Below, in pieces: positions 8,498 to 16,893 of a stretch of 26,547 nt of DNA. The stretch's first letter is position 1. Each line of letters starts with the position of its first letter. Below the pieces are notes generated by a model. That model was not told where the DNA came from. It searched no databases and saw only the letters and a list, made by a program, of their open reading frames with translations. Source of the stretch: Fulvivirga aurantia (GTDB lineage Bacteria; Bacteroidota; Bacteroidia; Cytophagales; Cyclobacteriaceae); contig NZ_SMMD01000947.1 in assembly GCF_009711475.1 (NCBI RefSeq), positions 1 to 26,547 of the forward strand. Direction: 5' to 3'. The translations under genes and the position numbers were made by a program.

Positions 8498-8505
8498 CAA
8501 ATTTA
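8498..8505 (-). promoter_or_regulatory. -7 promoter element of the small CxxC gene
   Basis: The minus strand reads TAAATTTG, a perfect TAnnTTTG, ending 18 bases before ATG 8479. No clear TTG at -33. The element overlaps the alternative TTG start of the downstream gene and so argues against that start. Confidence 0.45.
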
Positions 8506-8572
8506 CTAATCACCAGTGAAACATCAGACCCTCTGCTAAAGTTTCCTCTTCTCGAATTATAAATAAAGACAC

Positions 8573-9388
8573 ATGCGCGACATAAAATCGACACCAGATA
8601 AGAACAGAAAGAAAAAATTAGAAGCATTTGATCGGTTGCTCACAATTATGGACGAGTTGCGAGAAAATTGCCCGTGGGATATGAAACAGACCATGGAGTC
8701 TCTCAGGCACCTGACCATAGAAGAAACTTATGAGTTAAGTGACGCTATTATAGAAAACGATCTCGAGGAAGTAAAGAAAGAGCTGGGCGACCTTATGTTG
8801 CACAACGTGTTTTACGCGAAAATTGGAGATGAAAAAAAGGCCTTCGATATTGCTGATGTGCTTAATAGCGTCTGTGATAAACTGGTAGAGCGGCACCCTC
8901 ACATTTATGGAGATGTTGAGGCAAACGATGAGCAGGCAGTAAAAGAAAACTGGGAGAAAATAAAGCTTAAAGAAAAAGGCAATAAGTCTGTCTTGGGAGG
9001 TGTTCCAACCTCACTGCCAGCGCTTGTTAAAGCTATGCGCATACAAGAGAAGGCAAGAGGAGTGGGTTTTGATTGGGAAAAATCATCGCAAGTATGGGAG
9101 AAAGTAGAGGAAGAAATGGCTGAGTTTAAAGAAGAGTTTAAAATTGAAAAACACGATAAAGTAGATAAGGAAAAAGCTCAGTCAGAGTTCGGAGACCTGA
9201 TGTTTTCACTCATTAATTATGCGCGTTTTTTGGATATTAACCCTGAAGAGGCTCTCGAGCGTACCAATAAAAAATTCATCAGGCGATTTAAATATTTAGA
9301 ATCTGAATCTCAGAAAGACGGGAAACAAATGGGTGAGATGTCTTTAGAGGAGATGGATGCATATTGGGAGAAAGCCAAGCGTTTGTAA
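8573..9388 (+). CDS. mazG: Nucleoside triphosphate pyrophosphohydrolase MazG
   Basis: Hydrolyses non-canonical or excess (d)NTPs to monophosphate and pyrophosphate, a house-cleaning and stress-nucleotide role. At 271 residues it matches the two-domain MazG length. The N-terminal domain has E-N-C-P-W-D, then the Mg-binding E-E-T-Y-E and E-L-G-D-L-M-L pair. The second domain repeats the pattern as E-E-E-M-A-E and E-F-G-D-L-M-F, with the typical R-G-V-G-F-D-W linker segment. It is divergent from the small CxxC gene and ends 111 bases before the first membrane kinase. I see no good -7 element for it. Confidence 0.95.
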   Translation: MRDIKSTPDKNRKKKLEAFDRLLTIMDELRENCPWDMKQTMESLRHLTIEETYELSDAIIENDLEEVKKELGDLMLHNVFYAKIGDEKKAFDIADVLNSVCDKLVERHPHIYGDVEANDEQAVKENWEKIKLKEKGNKSVLGGVPTSLPALVKAMRIQEKARGVGFDWEKSSQVWEKVEEEMAEFKEEFKIEKHDKVDKEKAQSEFGDLMFSLINYARFLDINPEEALERTNKKFIRRFKYLESESQKDGKQMGEMSLEEMDAYWEKAKRL

Positions 9389-9468
9389 AAAAGCAATATC
9401 GTAAGTACGTGATCAGTTATCGAGTATAATTACCCGTTGATCGAAATATTTGGCACCGGCACTTATTT

Positions 9469-9480
9469 ATACACACATTT
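9469..9480 (+). repeat. 12-base motif shared by both kinase upstream regions (copy 1)
   Basis: ATACACACATTT, ending 19 bases before the ATG at 9500. An identical copy lies upstream of the paralogous kinase at 11272-11283. It could be a relic of the tandem duplication or a shared regulator-binding site. The neighbouring bases are not conserved. Confidence 0.5.
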
Positions 9481-9499
9481 GGTATAAACCTAAGCCGCC

Positions 9500-11224
9500 A
9501 TGAAAAATTTCTTCCGAATACTTATAAAAGACAATGTGGATGCCATGCCATTGAGCGTCTACAAACGGTGTATTTTGGCTGGTCAATTGAGTGTTTTAGC
9601 ACTTTCAGCTGGCATTATTTATACCATAATTGAGTTCATTCACGGTGAAACAAATTATGTACCTTTCTATGGCATCTTGATCTTTGGCTCTTTAGCTTCC
9701 TTGATCTTGCTTCGCTATTCAAAGTTTAATGCTGCTAAATACGCACTGCTTATCTCTGCTATTGTGGTAGTAGGGGTATTTAGTTCTATTGAGTCTTACC
9801 TCACAGGGGTGTACATGAATTATATTATCGTTTGTCTGGCGGCATTTACGCTTTTCGGGTATCGCAGCATAAATTCCAGTTTTATTATTACAGGCATAGC
9901 GCTCACCCTTTTCTGTTTGATATACTTTTTTGATGTTATCAATATTTTTGAGCCTGTAGTTTATGGTGAAGAGTACCTACGTACCAGTTTTGCTGTCAAC
10001 TTTTTCATCTCGATTTTCTCTACGATTTTAATGTTTTATTATATTCTTAGTATCAACCATACTTCAGAAAGAGAGATACAGCACACGGCAGATAGTTTGC
10101 AAAAAATTACTGATGAGTTAAGAGTGAGTCAATCTCGCTTCGAACTAGCGATCAGAGGCTCTAGTGCCGGTATTTGGGATTGGAATTTTAAGAAATCGCA
10201 AATCTATGTTTCGCCTAAAGCCGCCAGAATTTTGGGTTATGAACCCGAGGAGCTTCGCTATCTTGATTATCATGGCTTTCTCGACCTGATACACCCCAGC
10301 GATTGCAAAATCCTTACTAATTGTATAGAAAATCATATTAAGTATCAGGAGACTTTTCAGGTAGAGGTCAGGTTTAGAAAGAAAGATGGCTCATATATTT
10401 GGGTGCTTGACACAGGGCAGGCAGAATGGGATAGAAATGGCAGACCAATAAAGATGGTAGGCTCTGTGATCGATATTACCGAAAGAAAAAAGGCAGAGCA
10501 GGAGGTTTATGAAAAAAATGCCATGCTTTCTAAGACCAATGAAGAGCTTGATAGGTTTGTTTATAGTACATCACACGATTTGAAAGCGCCACTTTGCTCA
10601 TTATCTGGTTTGGTGCACATTGCCGGCATAAGCGAAAGTCAGGAAGAAAAAGAGAAGTGCCTCAAATTAATGCATGACCGTATTGATACCTTAAATGGTT
10701 TTATAAAAGATATTTTAAGCTACTCAAAAAACTCGCGATTAGGAGTAACTGTGGATGAAATAAACCTTAGTTTCATGATCGATGGTATACTCAAAAACCT
10801 GGATTACTATCCAAATAGAGATCAACTTAAAATAATTAAAAACTTTCCAGAAGATCTGTCCGTGCTTAGCGATAGAGGCAGGCTAAAAATCATACTCAAT
10901 AATTTAATTACCAATGCCATTAAGTATCACAACTTTGATCAATCTCAGCCTTATGTAAAAATAGGTGTGGAGAAGCTTGACAACCGGTTGGAGATAAAAA
11001 TAGAAGACAATGGGCAGGGCATTGATGAACAGTATAAAAAGCAGATTTTCAACATGTTCTATAGGGCTTCTGAAAGCTCTCAGGGCTCAGGTTTAGGGCT
11101 TTACATCGCCAAAGAAATGATTGATAAATTGGCGGGTAGTATATCGGTAGATAGTACTGCAGGAGTCGGCTCTGTATTTGCCATCAGTATACCTTGCCGA
11201 AGGGAAGCTTGCCAGGTTGCTTAA
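9500..11224 (+). CDS. Six-TM PAS sensor histidine kinase (tandem paralogue 1)
   Basis: A 574-residue membrane kinase. About six hydrophobic segments span residues 22-187, including the conserved T-G-V-Y-M-N-Y and A-F-T-L-F-G stretches. A short helical linker leads to a PAS_3-type domain (about 213-335, G-I-W-D-W near its start, D-I-T-E-R-K-K at its end). The HisKA domain has His359 in SHDLKAPLCS. The HATPase domain shows NLITNAIKY, DNGQGI, IFNMFYRA and GSGLGLYIA. The kinase appears intact. There is no receiver domain and no adjacent response regulator. It is closely similar along its whole length to the next gene, so the pair arose by tandem duplication. The six-TM input module is not one I can name. 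ATG 9500 is the first Met before the hydrophobic region. Confidence 0.92.
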   Translation: MKNFFRILIKDNVDAMPLSVYKRCILAGQLSVLALSAGIIYTIIEFIHGETNYVPFYGILIFGSLASLILLRYSKFNAAKYALLISAIVVVGVFSSIESYLTGVYMNYIIVCLAAFTLFGYRSINSSFIITGIALTLFCLIYFFDVINIFEPVVYGEEYLRTSFAVNFFISIFSTILMFYYILSINHTSEREIQHTADSLQKITDELRVSQSRFELAIRGSSAGIWDWNFKKSQIYVSPKAARILGYEPEELRYLDYHGFLDLIHPSDCKILTNCIENHIKYQETFQVEVRFRKKDGSYIWVLDTGQAEWDRNGRPIKMVGSVIDITERKKAEQEVYEKNAMLSKTNEELDRFVYSTSHDLKAPLCSLSGLVHIAGISESQEEKEKCLKLMHDRIDTLNGFIKDILSYSKNSRLGVTVDEINLSFMIDGILKNLDYYPNRDQLKIIKNFPEDLSVLSDRGRLKIILNNLITNAIKYHNFDQSQPYVKIGVEKLDNRLEIKIEDNGQGIDEQYKKQIFNMFYRASESSQGSGLGLYIAKEMIDKLAGSISVDSTAGVGSVFAISIPCRREACQVA

Positions 11225-11271
11225 GAGAATTTTATCAGTTTCTTTCAGTAAAAGTCGATTAATTCCGCATA

Positions 11272-11283
11272 ATACACACATTT
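11272..11283 (+). repeat. 12-base motif shared by both kinase upstream regions (copy 2)
   Basis: An identical ATACACACATTT, here 43 bases before the ATG at 11327. A -7-like CAGATTTG (11303-11310, one mismatch) lies between it and the start. The differing distance to the ATG means it is not simply part of a conserved leader. Confidence 0.5.
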
Positions 11284-11326
11284 TAAAAGGCCGAATTATG
11301 TTCAGATTTGTTATATTAGAAAACAC

Positions 11327-13057
11327 ATGGCTTCTATTTTTGGCAAAAATTCTAATGACACAACAAGTACTGAGTCTTTCGGAGCCTGGACTATTGCCAA
11401 AAGGGTAAAGCTTACCCGAAATATTGCTCTCCTCGCGATAGGCGTAGCGCTTTTTTATATCATCTTCGATTATTCCTACGGGGCCTATGAGTATCTCTGG
11501 TATTATGTGATTCTACTGGCAGGTAGTACGCTATGCCTTACGCTTATTAAGTATGAGTTATATACGCTGGCCAAAATAAGTTTGTTGGTTCCTGGTCTAA
11601 TGCTTCTGGCAATATTGGCTGCCTGGGAAACTCGCGAAACAGGAATTTATATGTATTTCTTAGTGGTAGCACTGGGGGCTATTACACTATTTGGCACCGA
11701 GGAGAAGTTTGCGGCAATTATGATAGGGCTGCTTACTTTCGTCATTTTTTACATCGTTTATTTTACAGATATCATAGATTATGAGCCTCTCGACCTATCA
11801 GAAGAGTACATTAAAAACAGCTTGCTGATCAATTACACAATTTGTCTCATTGCCACTATGACGATGGTGTACTACATACTTTCTATCAGTTTAAATTATG
11901 AAAGAAGTATGCATGAGACTCAGCAAGACCTACTGGTTCTTACTGAGGAATTAGATAAAAGTCGGAATAAATTTGAGTTGGCGATAAAAGGCTCAAGTGC
12001 CGGTATTTGGGATTGGGATATAAAAGAAGGAAAATTATATATTTCTCCACAAGTGATGCGCATGTTGGGTTATGAAGAGCGAGAAAGAACCGACATAAGC
12101 TATGAGGAGTTTTTCTCTTACATCCACCCGGCCGATGCCCCATTGATAGAAACTCTACTTAAAAATCATTTAAAGAATAGAGAGAAATTTGAGGTCGAAT
12201 GCCGTGTAAAAAATAAAGATGGTGAGTACATATGGGTGCTCGACACTGGCCAGGCAGAGTGGAATAATGCGGGAAGGGCCCAGCGGATGGTAGGCTCAAT
12301 TGTAGATATTACTGAGCGTAAAAAAGCTGAGCAATTGGTAAATGAAAAGAATAACAAACTGCGCAAGGCCAATGAGGAGCTCGATAGGTTTGTTTATAGC
12401 ACATCGCATGATCTGCGTGCACCTCTAAGCTCATTGCTCGGTCTCATAAACATTGCAGAGGTCAGTGATAATCTGGATGAAAAACACAGGTGTCTTGAAA
12501 TGATGAGAAATCGTGTAAATACACTAAATGGTTTTATAGCTGATATTATAAGCTACTCTCGCAATACACGACTCGATGTGAAAAAAGAGAAAGTTGACCT
12601 CAATCAGGTGGTTGATGAAGTGCTTTCTGGGTTAGAGTATTTTGAGCATCAAAAAGATATACGTATTGAGAAGGTCTTTGAGCCAGATTTGGAAATAAAG
12701 TGTGATAAAAGTAGGCTAAAAGTGATTTTGAGTAATCTTATTTCAAATGCGCTCAAGTATCATAATCTCGATCAACCAGACCCATTTATTCTCATCAAAG
12801 CAGAAAAATTCGAAAAAATGGTACAAATAGACGTCATTGATAATGGGTTGGGCGTTGATGAAGAGTACCTGGAAAGAATATTCGATATGTTCTATCGTGC
12901 ATCAGAAAATAGCGATGGATCTGGTTTAGGCCTTTATATAGCACAAGAGATGGCTGCGAAGCTTAACGGGTTTATTACTGTAGACTCAAAGAAAGATACT
13001 GGTAGTACTTTTAGACTTATCATCCCCAGAATGGCCAAGTATATGAAAGAGGCTTAA
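11327..13057 (+). CDS. Six-TM PAS sensor histidine kinase (tandem paralogue 2)
   Basis: A 576-residue paralogue of the preceding kinase with the same order: about six membrane segments (residues about 32-187, with T-G-I-Y-M-Y and A-I-T-L-F-G), a PAS_3-type domain (about 214-338), HisKA with His361 in SHDLRAPLSS, and HATPase with NLISNALKY, DNGLGV, IFDMFYRA and GSGLGLYIA. PAS to HisKA is nearly alignable without gaps to the neighbour, while the membrane part is more diverged, suggesting different input signals into a conserved kinase core. The 102-base gap after the first kinase holds the 12-base motif, so it may have its own promoter. No cognate regulator is present. Its stop is 57 bases before glyS. 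Confidence 0.92.
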   Translation: MASIFGKNSNDTTSTESFGAWTIAKRVKLTRNIALLAIGVALFYIIFDYSYGAYEYLWYYVILLAGSTLCLTLIKYELYTLAKISLLVPGLMLLAILAAWETRETGIYMYFLVVALGAITLFGTEEKFAAIMIGLLTFVIFYIVYFTDIIDYEPLDLSEEYIKNSLLINYTICLIATMTMVYYILSISLNYERSMHETQQDLLVLTEELDKSRNKFELAIKGSSAGIWDWDIKEGKLYISPQVMRMLGYEERERTDISYEEFFSYIHPADAPLIETLLKNHLKNREKFEVECRVKNKDGEYIWVLDTGQAEWNNAGRAQRMVGSIVDITERKKAEQLVNEKNNKLRKANEELDRFVYSTSHDLRAPLSSLLGLINIAEVSDNLDEKHRCLEMMRNRVNTLNGFIADIISYSRNTRLDVKKEKVDLNQVVDEVLSGLEYFEHQKDIRIEKVFEPDLEIKCDKSRLKVILSNLISNALKYHNLDQPDPFILIKAEKFEKMVQIDVIDNGLGVDEEYLERIFDMFYRASENSDGSGLGLYIAQEMAAKLNGFITVDSKKDTGSTFRLIIPRMAKYMKEA

Positions 13058-13099
13058 GTATATAAGTCTGTAAATATTTATCCATATTAAGCATTTCAC

Positions 13100-13107
13100 T
13101 ATCTTTG
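13100..13107 (+). promoter_or_regulatory. -7 promoter element of glyS
   Basis: TATCTTTG is a perfect TAnnTTTG, with only 7 bases between its last G and the ATG at 13115. A start site a few bases downstream would give a leader of only a few bases. No TTG sits at -33, only A/T-rich sequence. Confidence 0.55.
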
Positions 13108-13114
13108 CCGCCAT

Positions 13115-14659
13115 ATGGCAAATCAAGACGATAATCAGTTCAAAAAAATAATCTCTCATGCCAAAGAGTATGGGTTTGTTTTTCCTTCTAGTGAAATATA
13201 TGACGGCTTAGCAGCAGCTTACGACTACGGTCAAAATGGTGCAGAGCTTAAGAATAATATTAAAGAATACTGGTGGAAGGCAATGGTGCAAATGCATGAA
13301 GAAATAGTAGGTATAGATGCCTCTATTTTTATGCACCCAGCTACCTGGAAAGCTTCAGGCCATGTCGATGCTTTTAACGATCCGATGATCGATAATAAAG
13401 ACTCTAAGAAGAGGTATCGTGCAGACGTTTTGATCGAAGATCATATAGCTAAAATCGAGGCAAAAATCGATAAAGAAGTAACCAAGGCTGCCAAACGCTT
13501 TGGAGATGATTTTGATAAAGAGCAGTTTGTTGCTACAAACCCAAGGGTTTTAAAATATACAGGCCAGATAGATGATATCAACGCCCGGATGAAAGCTGCT
13601 TTGGATGGTGAAAACTTAAACCAGCTCAAAGCCCTCATCGAAGAACTCGGTATTGCAGATCCTGTATCAGGCTCAAAAAACTGGACTGATGTAAGGCAGT
13701 TTAATTTGATGTTTTCAACGGAGCTCGGTTCTTTAGCCGATGGTGCAAATAAAATCTACTTAAGACCAGAAACTGCTCAAGGTATTTTTGTCAACTTTCT
13801 CAATGTGCAGAAAACCGGCCGCATGAAAATACCATTTGGTATTGCTCAGATAGGTAAGGCTTTTAGAAACGAGATTATTGCAAGGCAATTTATCTTCCGT
13901 ATGCGTGAGTTTGAGCAGATGGAGATGCAATTTTTTGTTAAACCGGGCGAAGAGCTGAAGTGGTACGAATACTGGAAAGAAAAGAGAATCAAGTGGCATA
14001 AAGCTTTAGGTATTTCTGAAGAAAATTATCGCTTCCATGATCACCTCAACCTGGCGCATTATGCCAATGCAGCTGCAGATATTGAGTTTAACTTCCCAAT
14101 GGGCTTCAAAGAGTTGGAAGGTATACATAGCCGTACTGATTTTGATTTGAAGGCGCATGAAGAGCACTCAGGCAAAAAACTACAATTCTTTGATCCGCAT
14201 GAGAATAAGAGCTACGTACCTTACGTGATCGAGACATCGATTGGTCTGGATAGAATGTTTTTAGCAGTACTTTCTGCTTCTTATGTAGAAGAAACATTGG
14301 CAGACGGTAGCGAGCGTACTGTACTCAAACTACCTGTGCAATTGGCCCCTGTAAAAGTAGCCGTGCTCCCTCTCTTAAAGAAAGACGGCCTACCAGAAAA
14401 AGCCAGAGAAATTATTGATGAGCTCAAGTTTGACTTTACTTGTCAGTATGACGAAAAAGATGCTATTGGTAAGCGATACAGGAGACAAGACGCCATCGGT
14501 ACACCTAACTGTATTACGGTAGATCATCAAACACTTGAAGATAACGCGGTAACCATTAGATACAGAGATACTGCTGAGCAAGAACGTATCGCAATTGCTG
14601 ATTTAAGAAACAAAGTGAGCGATTTGGTTTCTGTAAATAACCTTTTGAGGAAAATATAA
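13115..14659 (+). CDS. glyS: Glycyl-tRNA synthetase, single-chain homodimeric type
   Basis: Class II synthetase charging tRNA-Gly. It is the one-chain alpha2 form (eukaryote, archaea and some bacteria), not the two-subunit alpha2beta2 GlyQ/GlyS of E. coli. At 514 residues it begins with S-S-E-I-Y-D-G-L-A-A-A-Y-D-Y-G, followed by R-P-E-T-A-Q-G-I-F, motif 2 as F-R-N-E-I around residue 250, F-E-Q-M-E-M-Q, and motif 3 as T-S-I-G-L-D-R. A C-terminal anticodon-binding domain (about 410-514) follows. It is probably first in an operon with the downstream peptidase and triphosphohydrolase genes. Confidence 0.96.
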   Translation: MANQDDNQFKKIISHAKEYGFVFPSSEIYDGLAAAYDYGQNGAELKNNIKEYWWKAMVQMHEEIVGIDASIFMHPATWKASGHVDAFNDPMIDNKDSKKRYRADVLIEDHIAKIEAKIDKEVTKAAKRFGDDFDKEQFVATNPRVLKYTGQIDDINARMKAALDGENLNQLKALIEELGIADPVSGSKNWTDVRQFNLMFSTELGSLADGANKIYLRPETAQGIFVNFLNVQKTGRMKIPFGIAQIGKAFRNEIIARQFIFRMREFEQMEMQFFVKPGEELKWYEYWKEKRIKWHKALGISEENYRFHDHLNLAHYANAAADIEFNFPMGFKELEGIHSRTDFDLKAHEEHSGKKLQFFDPHENKSYVPYVIETSIGLDRMFLAVLSASYVEETLADGSERTVLKLPVQLAPVKVAVLPLLKKDGLPEKAREIIDELKFDFTCQYDEKDAIGKRYRRQDAIGTPNCITVDHQTLEDNAVTIRYRDTAEQERIAIADLRNKVSDLVSVNNLLRKI

Positions 14660-14686
14660 GGACTGTTGAGTTCTGTTGGGGTATTT

Positions 14687-15484
14687 ATGTGGTCGGCACT
14701 GGGGCTTATTGTTGGGGTCACAGTGCTGTCTATTTTTAGAGATATTGTAACTCATTTTATAGATGATTTTAAGTATCGTGTAAAAAGCAGACAACCTCTA
14801 TCTGCGAAACATCGGAGTATCTTAAATAAGTACTCAGCCTATTATAAATTGTTAAGCACGGCCGATCGTGCGCTATTTGAGAGAAGAGTGCAGCGGTTTA
14901 TGTTTGCCAAGCGATTTATCTCGCGTGGGGTAGGGCCGATTACAGACGAAATGCGAGTGCTTATTTCTGCTTCAGCTATACAACTCACATTTGGGCTCAC
15001 AGAAATATATCTTTCTAACTTTGACAAAATACTGGTTTACCCCAACTCCTATTACTCTCACATCACTAAAAAATACCACTTGGGTGAGGTAAACCCCAGG
15101 GCAGGTATCATCATTTTATCGTGGAAGAGCTTTGTTGATGGGTATGCTGACCCAACAGACAGTTTAAATGTTGGGATTCATGAAATGGCTCATGCCATAC
15201 ATTTTGAAAATCGTATTTTAAATGAAGAATACGACTTCCTCGATATTGAGCTGATGGAGCTGCTTAAGCAAATAACAGCAAGAGAAATATGGAATATCAG
15301 AAATCTGGACGGACATTTCCTAAGAGATTATGCGGCTACCAATGCTTATGAGTTTTTTGCAGTAAGCCTTGAGTACTTTTTTGAGCAGCCCGTGCAGTTT
15401 AAACAAGAAATACCAGACCTGTATGAACTCTTGGTAAGATTACTTAATCAGGATCCGATAAGAATTTATAAATTAGCCAGCTAA
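14687..15484 (+). CDS. MtfA-family zinc-dependent peptidase
   Basis: About 265 residues from ATG 14687. A single N-terminal membrane segment (A-L-G-L-I-V-G-V-T-V-L) precedes an M90/MtfA-like domain. The gluzincin motif H-E-M-A-H begins at His165 (codon 15179-15181), and a candidate third zinc ligand Glu222 lies in A-Y-E-F-F-A, 57 residues on. E. coli MtfA is a soluble aminopeptidase linked to the Mlc repressor and sugar PTS control; no Mlc or PTS genes are visible here, and the membrane anchor suggests a different partner. An in-frame TTG at 14666 would add seven residues; ATG 14687 gives a more natural anchor. It lies between glyS (27-base gap) and dgt (12-base gap), so likely co-transcribed. 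Confidence 0.82.
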   Translation: MWSALGLIVGVTVLSIFRDIVTHFIDDFKYRVKSRQPLSAKHRSILNKYSAYYKLLSTADRALFERRVQRFMFAKRFISRGVGPITDEMRVLISASAIQLTFGLTEIYLSNFDKILVYPNSYYSHITKKYHLGEVNPRAGIIILSWKSFVDGYADPTDSLNVGIHEMAHAIHFENRILNEEYDFLDIELMELLKQITAREIWNIRNLDGHFLRDYAATNAYEFFAVSLEYFFEQPVQFKQEIPDLYELLVRLLNQDPIRIYKLAS

Positions 15485-15496
15485 GCACAAGTAATT

Positions 15497-16822
15497 ATGG
15501 AGTGGAAACAACTTTTGTCAAATCAGCGAAAAGGACAGAATAAACAGGAGCACAACGTAGGCCGTAGTGCTTTTGAGCAAGATTATGACAGAATAATTTT
15601 TTCACATCCGTTTAGAAGACTTCAGGATAAAACACAGGTTCATCCATTGCCAGAGCATGATTTCGTACATACTCGGCTGACGCATAGCCTTGAAGTAAGC
15701 AGTGTTGGTAGGTCGCTGGGTAAGCTGGCTGCTGAGACATTACTGCAAAGGCATAAAGAACTACAAAGTACATATTCTATTCATGATTTTGGTGCCATCG
15801 TTGCAGCAGCATCCCTCACGCATGATATAGGTAATCCTCCTTTTGGTCATTCGGGAGAAGACTCAATTTCGGAGTTTTTTAAGTTTGGTGAAGGCCAGGC
15901 CTACCAGAGACTTGTATCTGAAGCGGAATGGCAAGACCTCACAAATTTTGAAGGTAATGCACAAGGCTTTAGAATTTTGAATAAGGACAGATACCAGGGT
16001 TTAAAGCTTACCTATGCCACACTCGCTGCATTTACCAAGTATCCACGACAATCTATAATTGCCAACCCAGATAAGTCGAGAAGGAGTCAAAAGAAATTCG
16101 GATTCTTTCAGGCAGAAAAAGAAACCTTTAAGGAAATAGCAGAACAAACTGGCCTGCTTAACTATGGAGATTACACATGGGGTAGGCACCCTCTGGCCTT
16201 TTTGGTAGAAGCTGCAGATGATATTTGTTACAACCTGATAGACCTGGAGGATGGGTGTCGGTTAGGGTTAGTTTCTTTTGATGAAACTGTCGAGCTTTTT
16301 GCCATGATTCTTAAAGAGCGTTTTAATAAAGAGAAACTAGAAAGAATTGATAGTCTTGATGAGCGAATTGGCACCCTACGCGCTATGTCTGTGGGTAAAC
16401 TCATCGCTGAGTGCAACGAACTTTTCATAGACAATGAGCAGTCTATTTTCGATGGCAGCTTTGATCAGGCACTAACTGATGAAATACCATCAGCCGAAGT
16501 ATTAGAAAAAGTAGTGGCGCTCTCTATAAAAAAGATTTATCGCTCTCGCCTTGTTATGGAAACAGAGGCTGCTGGTTTTGAGGTTTTGCCAGGTTTATTA
16601 GAAGCATTTACTTCTGCAGTTATAGAAGAAGAAAATCATAGGAAAAAACATGTCTCCCTACTAAGGCTGATGCCAGAAGAAGTGCTTCGTGAAATTAGAA
16701 GGGAGCAAAGCAGTGTTTACGATAAACTTATGTGTTGTGTCGACTTCGTTTCCGGGCTTACTGATACGCACGCAATCTCCCTTTTTAGAAAGATAAAGGG
16801 GATTTCTCACCCTAATGCTTAG
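15497..16822 (+). CDS. dgt: Deoxyguanosinetriphosphate triphosphohydrolase-like HD protein
   Basis: An HD-domain enzyme that converts dGTP (or other dNTPs) to deoxynucleoside plus triphosphate. At 441 residues it has normal length for the family. The N-terminal F-S-H-P-F-R-R-L-Q-D-K-T-Q-V segment, metal ligand His63 in R-L-T-H-S-L-E, and the H-D pair His109/Asp110 in T-H-D-I-G-N-P-P-F-G-H define the site. A later E-A-A-D-D-I-C-Y segment supplies the final acidic residue. Substrate range cannot be told from sequence. It is the last gene of the glyS group; the next gene has a promoter element in the 71-base gap. Confidence 0.93.
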   Translation: MEWKQLLSNQRKGQNKQEHNVGRSAFEQDYDRIIFSHPFRRLQDKTQVHPLPEHDFVHTRLTHSLEVSSVGRSLGKLAAETLLQRHKELQSTYSIHDFGAIVAAASLTHDIGNPPFGHSGEDSISEFFKFGEGQAYQRLVSEAEWQDLTNFEGNAQGFRILNKDRYQGLKLTYATLAAFTKYPRQSIIANPDKSRRSQKKFGFFQAEKETFKEIAEQTGLLNYGDYTWGRHPLAFLVEAADDICYNLIDLEDGCRLGLVSFDETVELFAMILKERFNKEKLERIDSLDERIGTLRAMSVGKLIAECNELFIDNEQSIFDGSFDQALTDEIPSAEVLEKVVALSIKKIYRSRLVMETEAAGFEVLPGLLEAFTSAVIEEENHRKKHVSLLRLMPEEVLREIRREQSSVYDKLMCCVDFVSGLTDTHAISLFRKIKGISHPNA

Positions 16823-16834
16823 CGGTTCGTTATC

Positions 16835-16862
16835 GGCCTTGATAAAGTTATACATTAAGGCT
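16835..16862 (+). other. Candidate hairpin competing with the MMPL-promoter inverted repeat
   Basis: GGCCTTGAT (16835-16843) can pair with ATTAAGGCT (16854-16862) to give a nine-pair stem including two G-U pairs, with a 10-base loop. There is no T-tract after it, so it is not a standard terminator. Its right arm overlaps the left arm of the perfect inverted repeat at 16856-16886, so the two structures exclude each other in a read-through transcript. Confidence 0.35.
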
Positions 16863-16886
16863 AAAATCATTACCTTTGTAGCCTTA
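16856..16886 (+). repeat. Perfect 8-base inverted repeat bracketing the MMPL promoter -7 element
   Basis: TAAGGCTA (16856-16863) and TAGCCTTA (16879-16886) are exact reverse complements separated by 15 bases. The -7 element TACCTTTG (16871-16878) lies between the arms, directly against the right arm. The geometry would suit an operator for a dimeric repressor, or a leader stem-loop in transcripts reading through from dgt. No regulator gene is nearby. Confidence 0.5.
16871..16878 (+). promoter_or_regulatory. -7 promoter element of the MMPL-ileS-lspA unit
   Basis: TACCTTTG is a perfect TAnnTTTG, 15 bases before the ATG at 16894. At the -33 position only TTA (16848-16850) is present. It would allow MMPL-ileS-lspA to be transcribed separately from glyS-mtfA-dgt. 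Confidence 0.55.
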
Positions 16887-16893
16887 TTCTGAC

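Noticed and set aside
9389..9499. Possible RNA element or tRNA in the gap between mazG and the first membrane kinase
   Set aside because: No cloverleaf, T-arm motif or strong stem is visible; apart from the shared 12-mer I see nothing.
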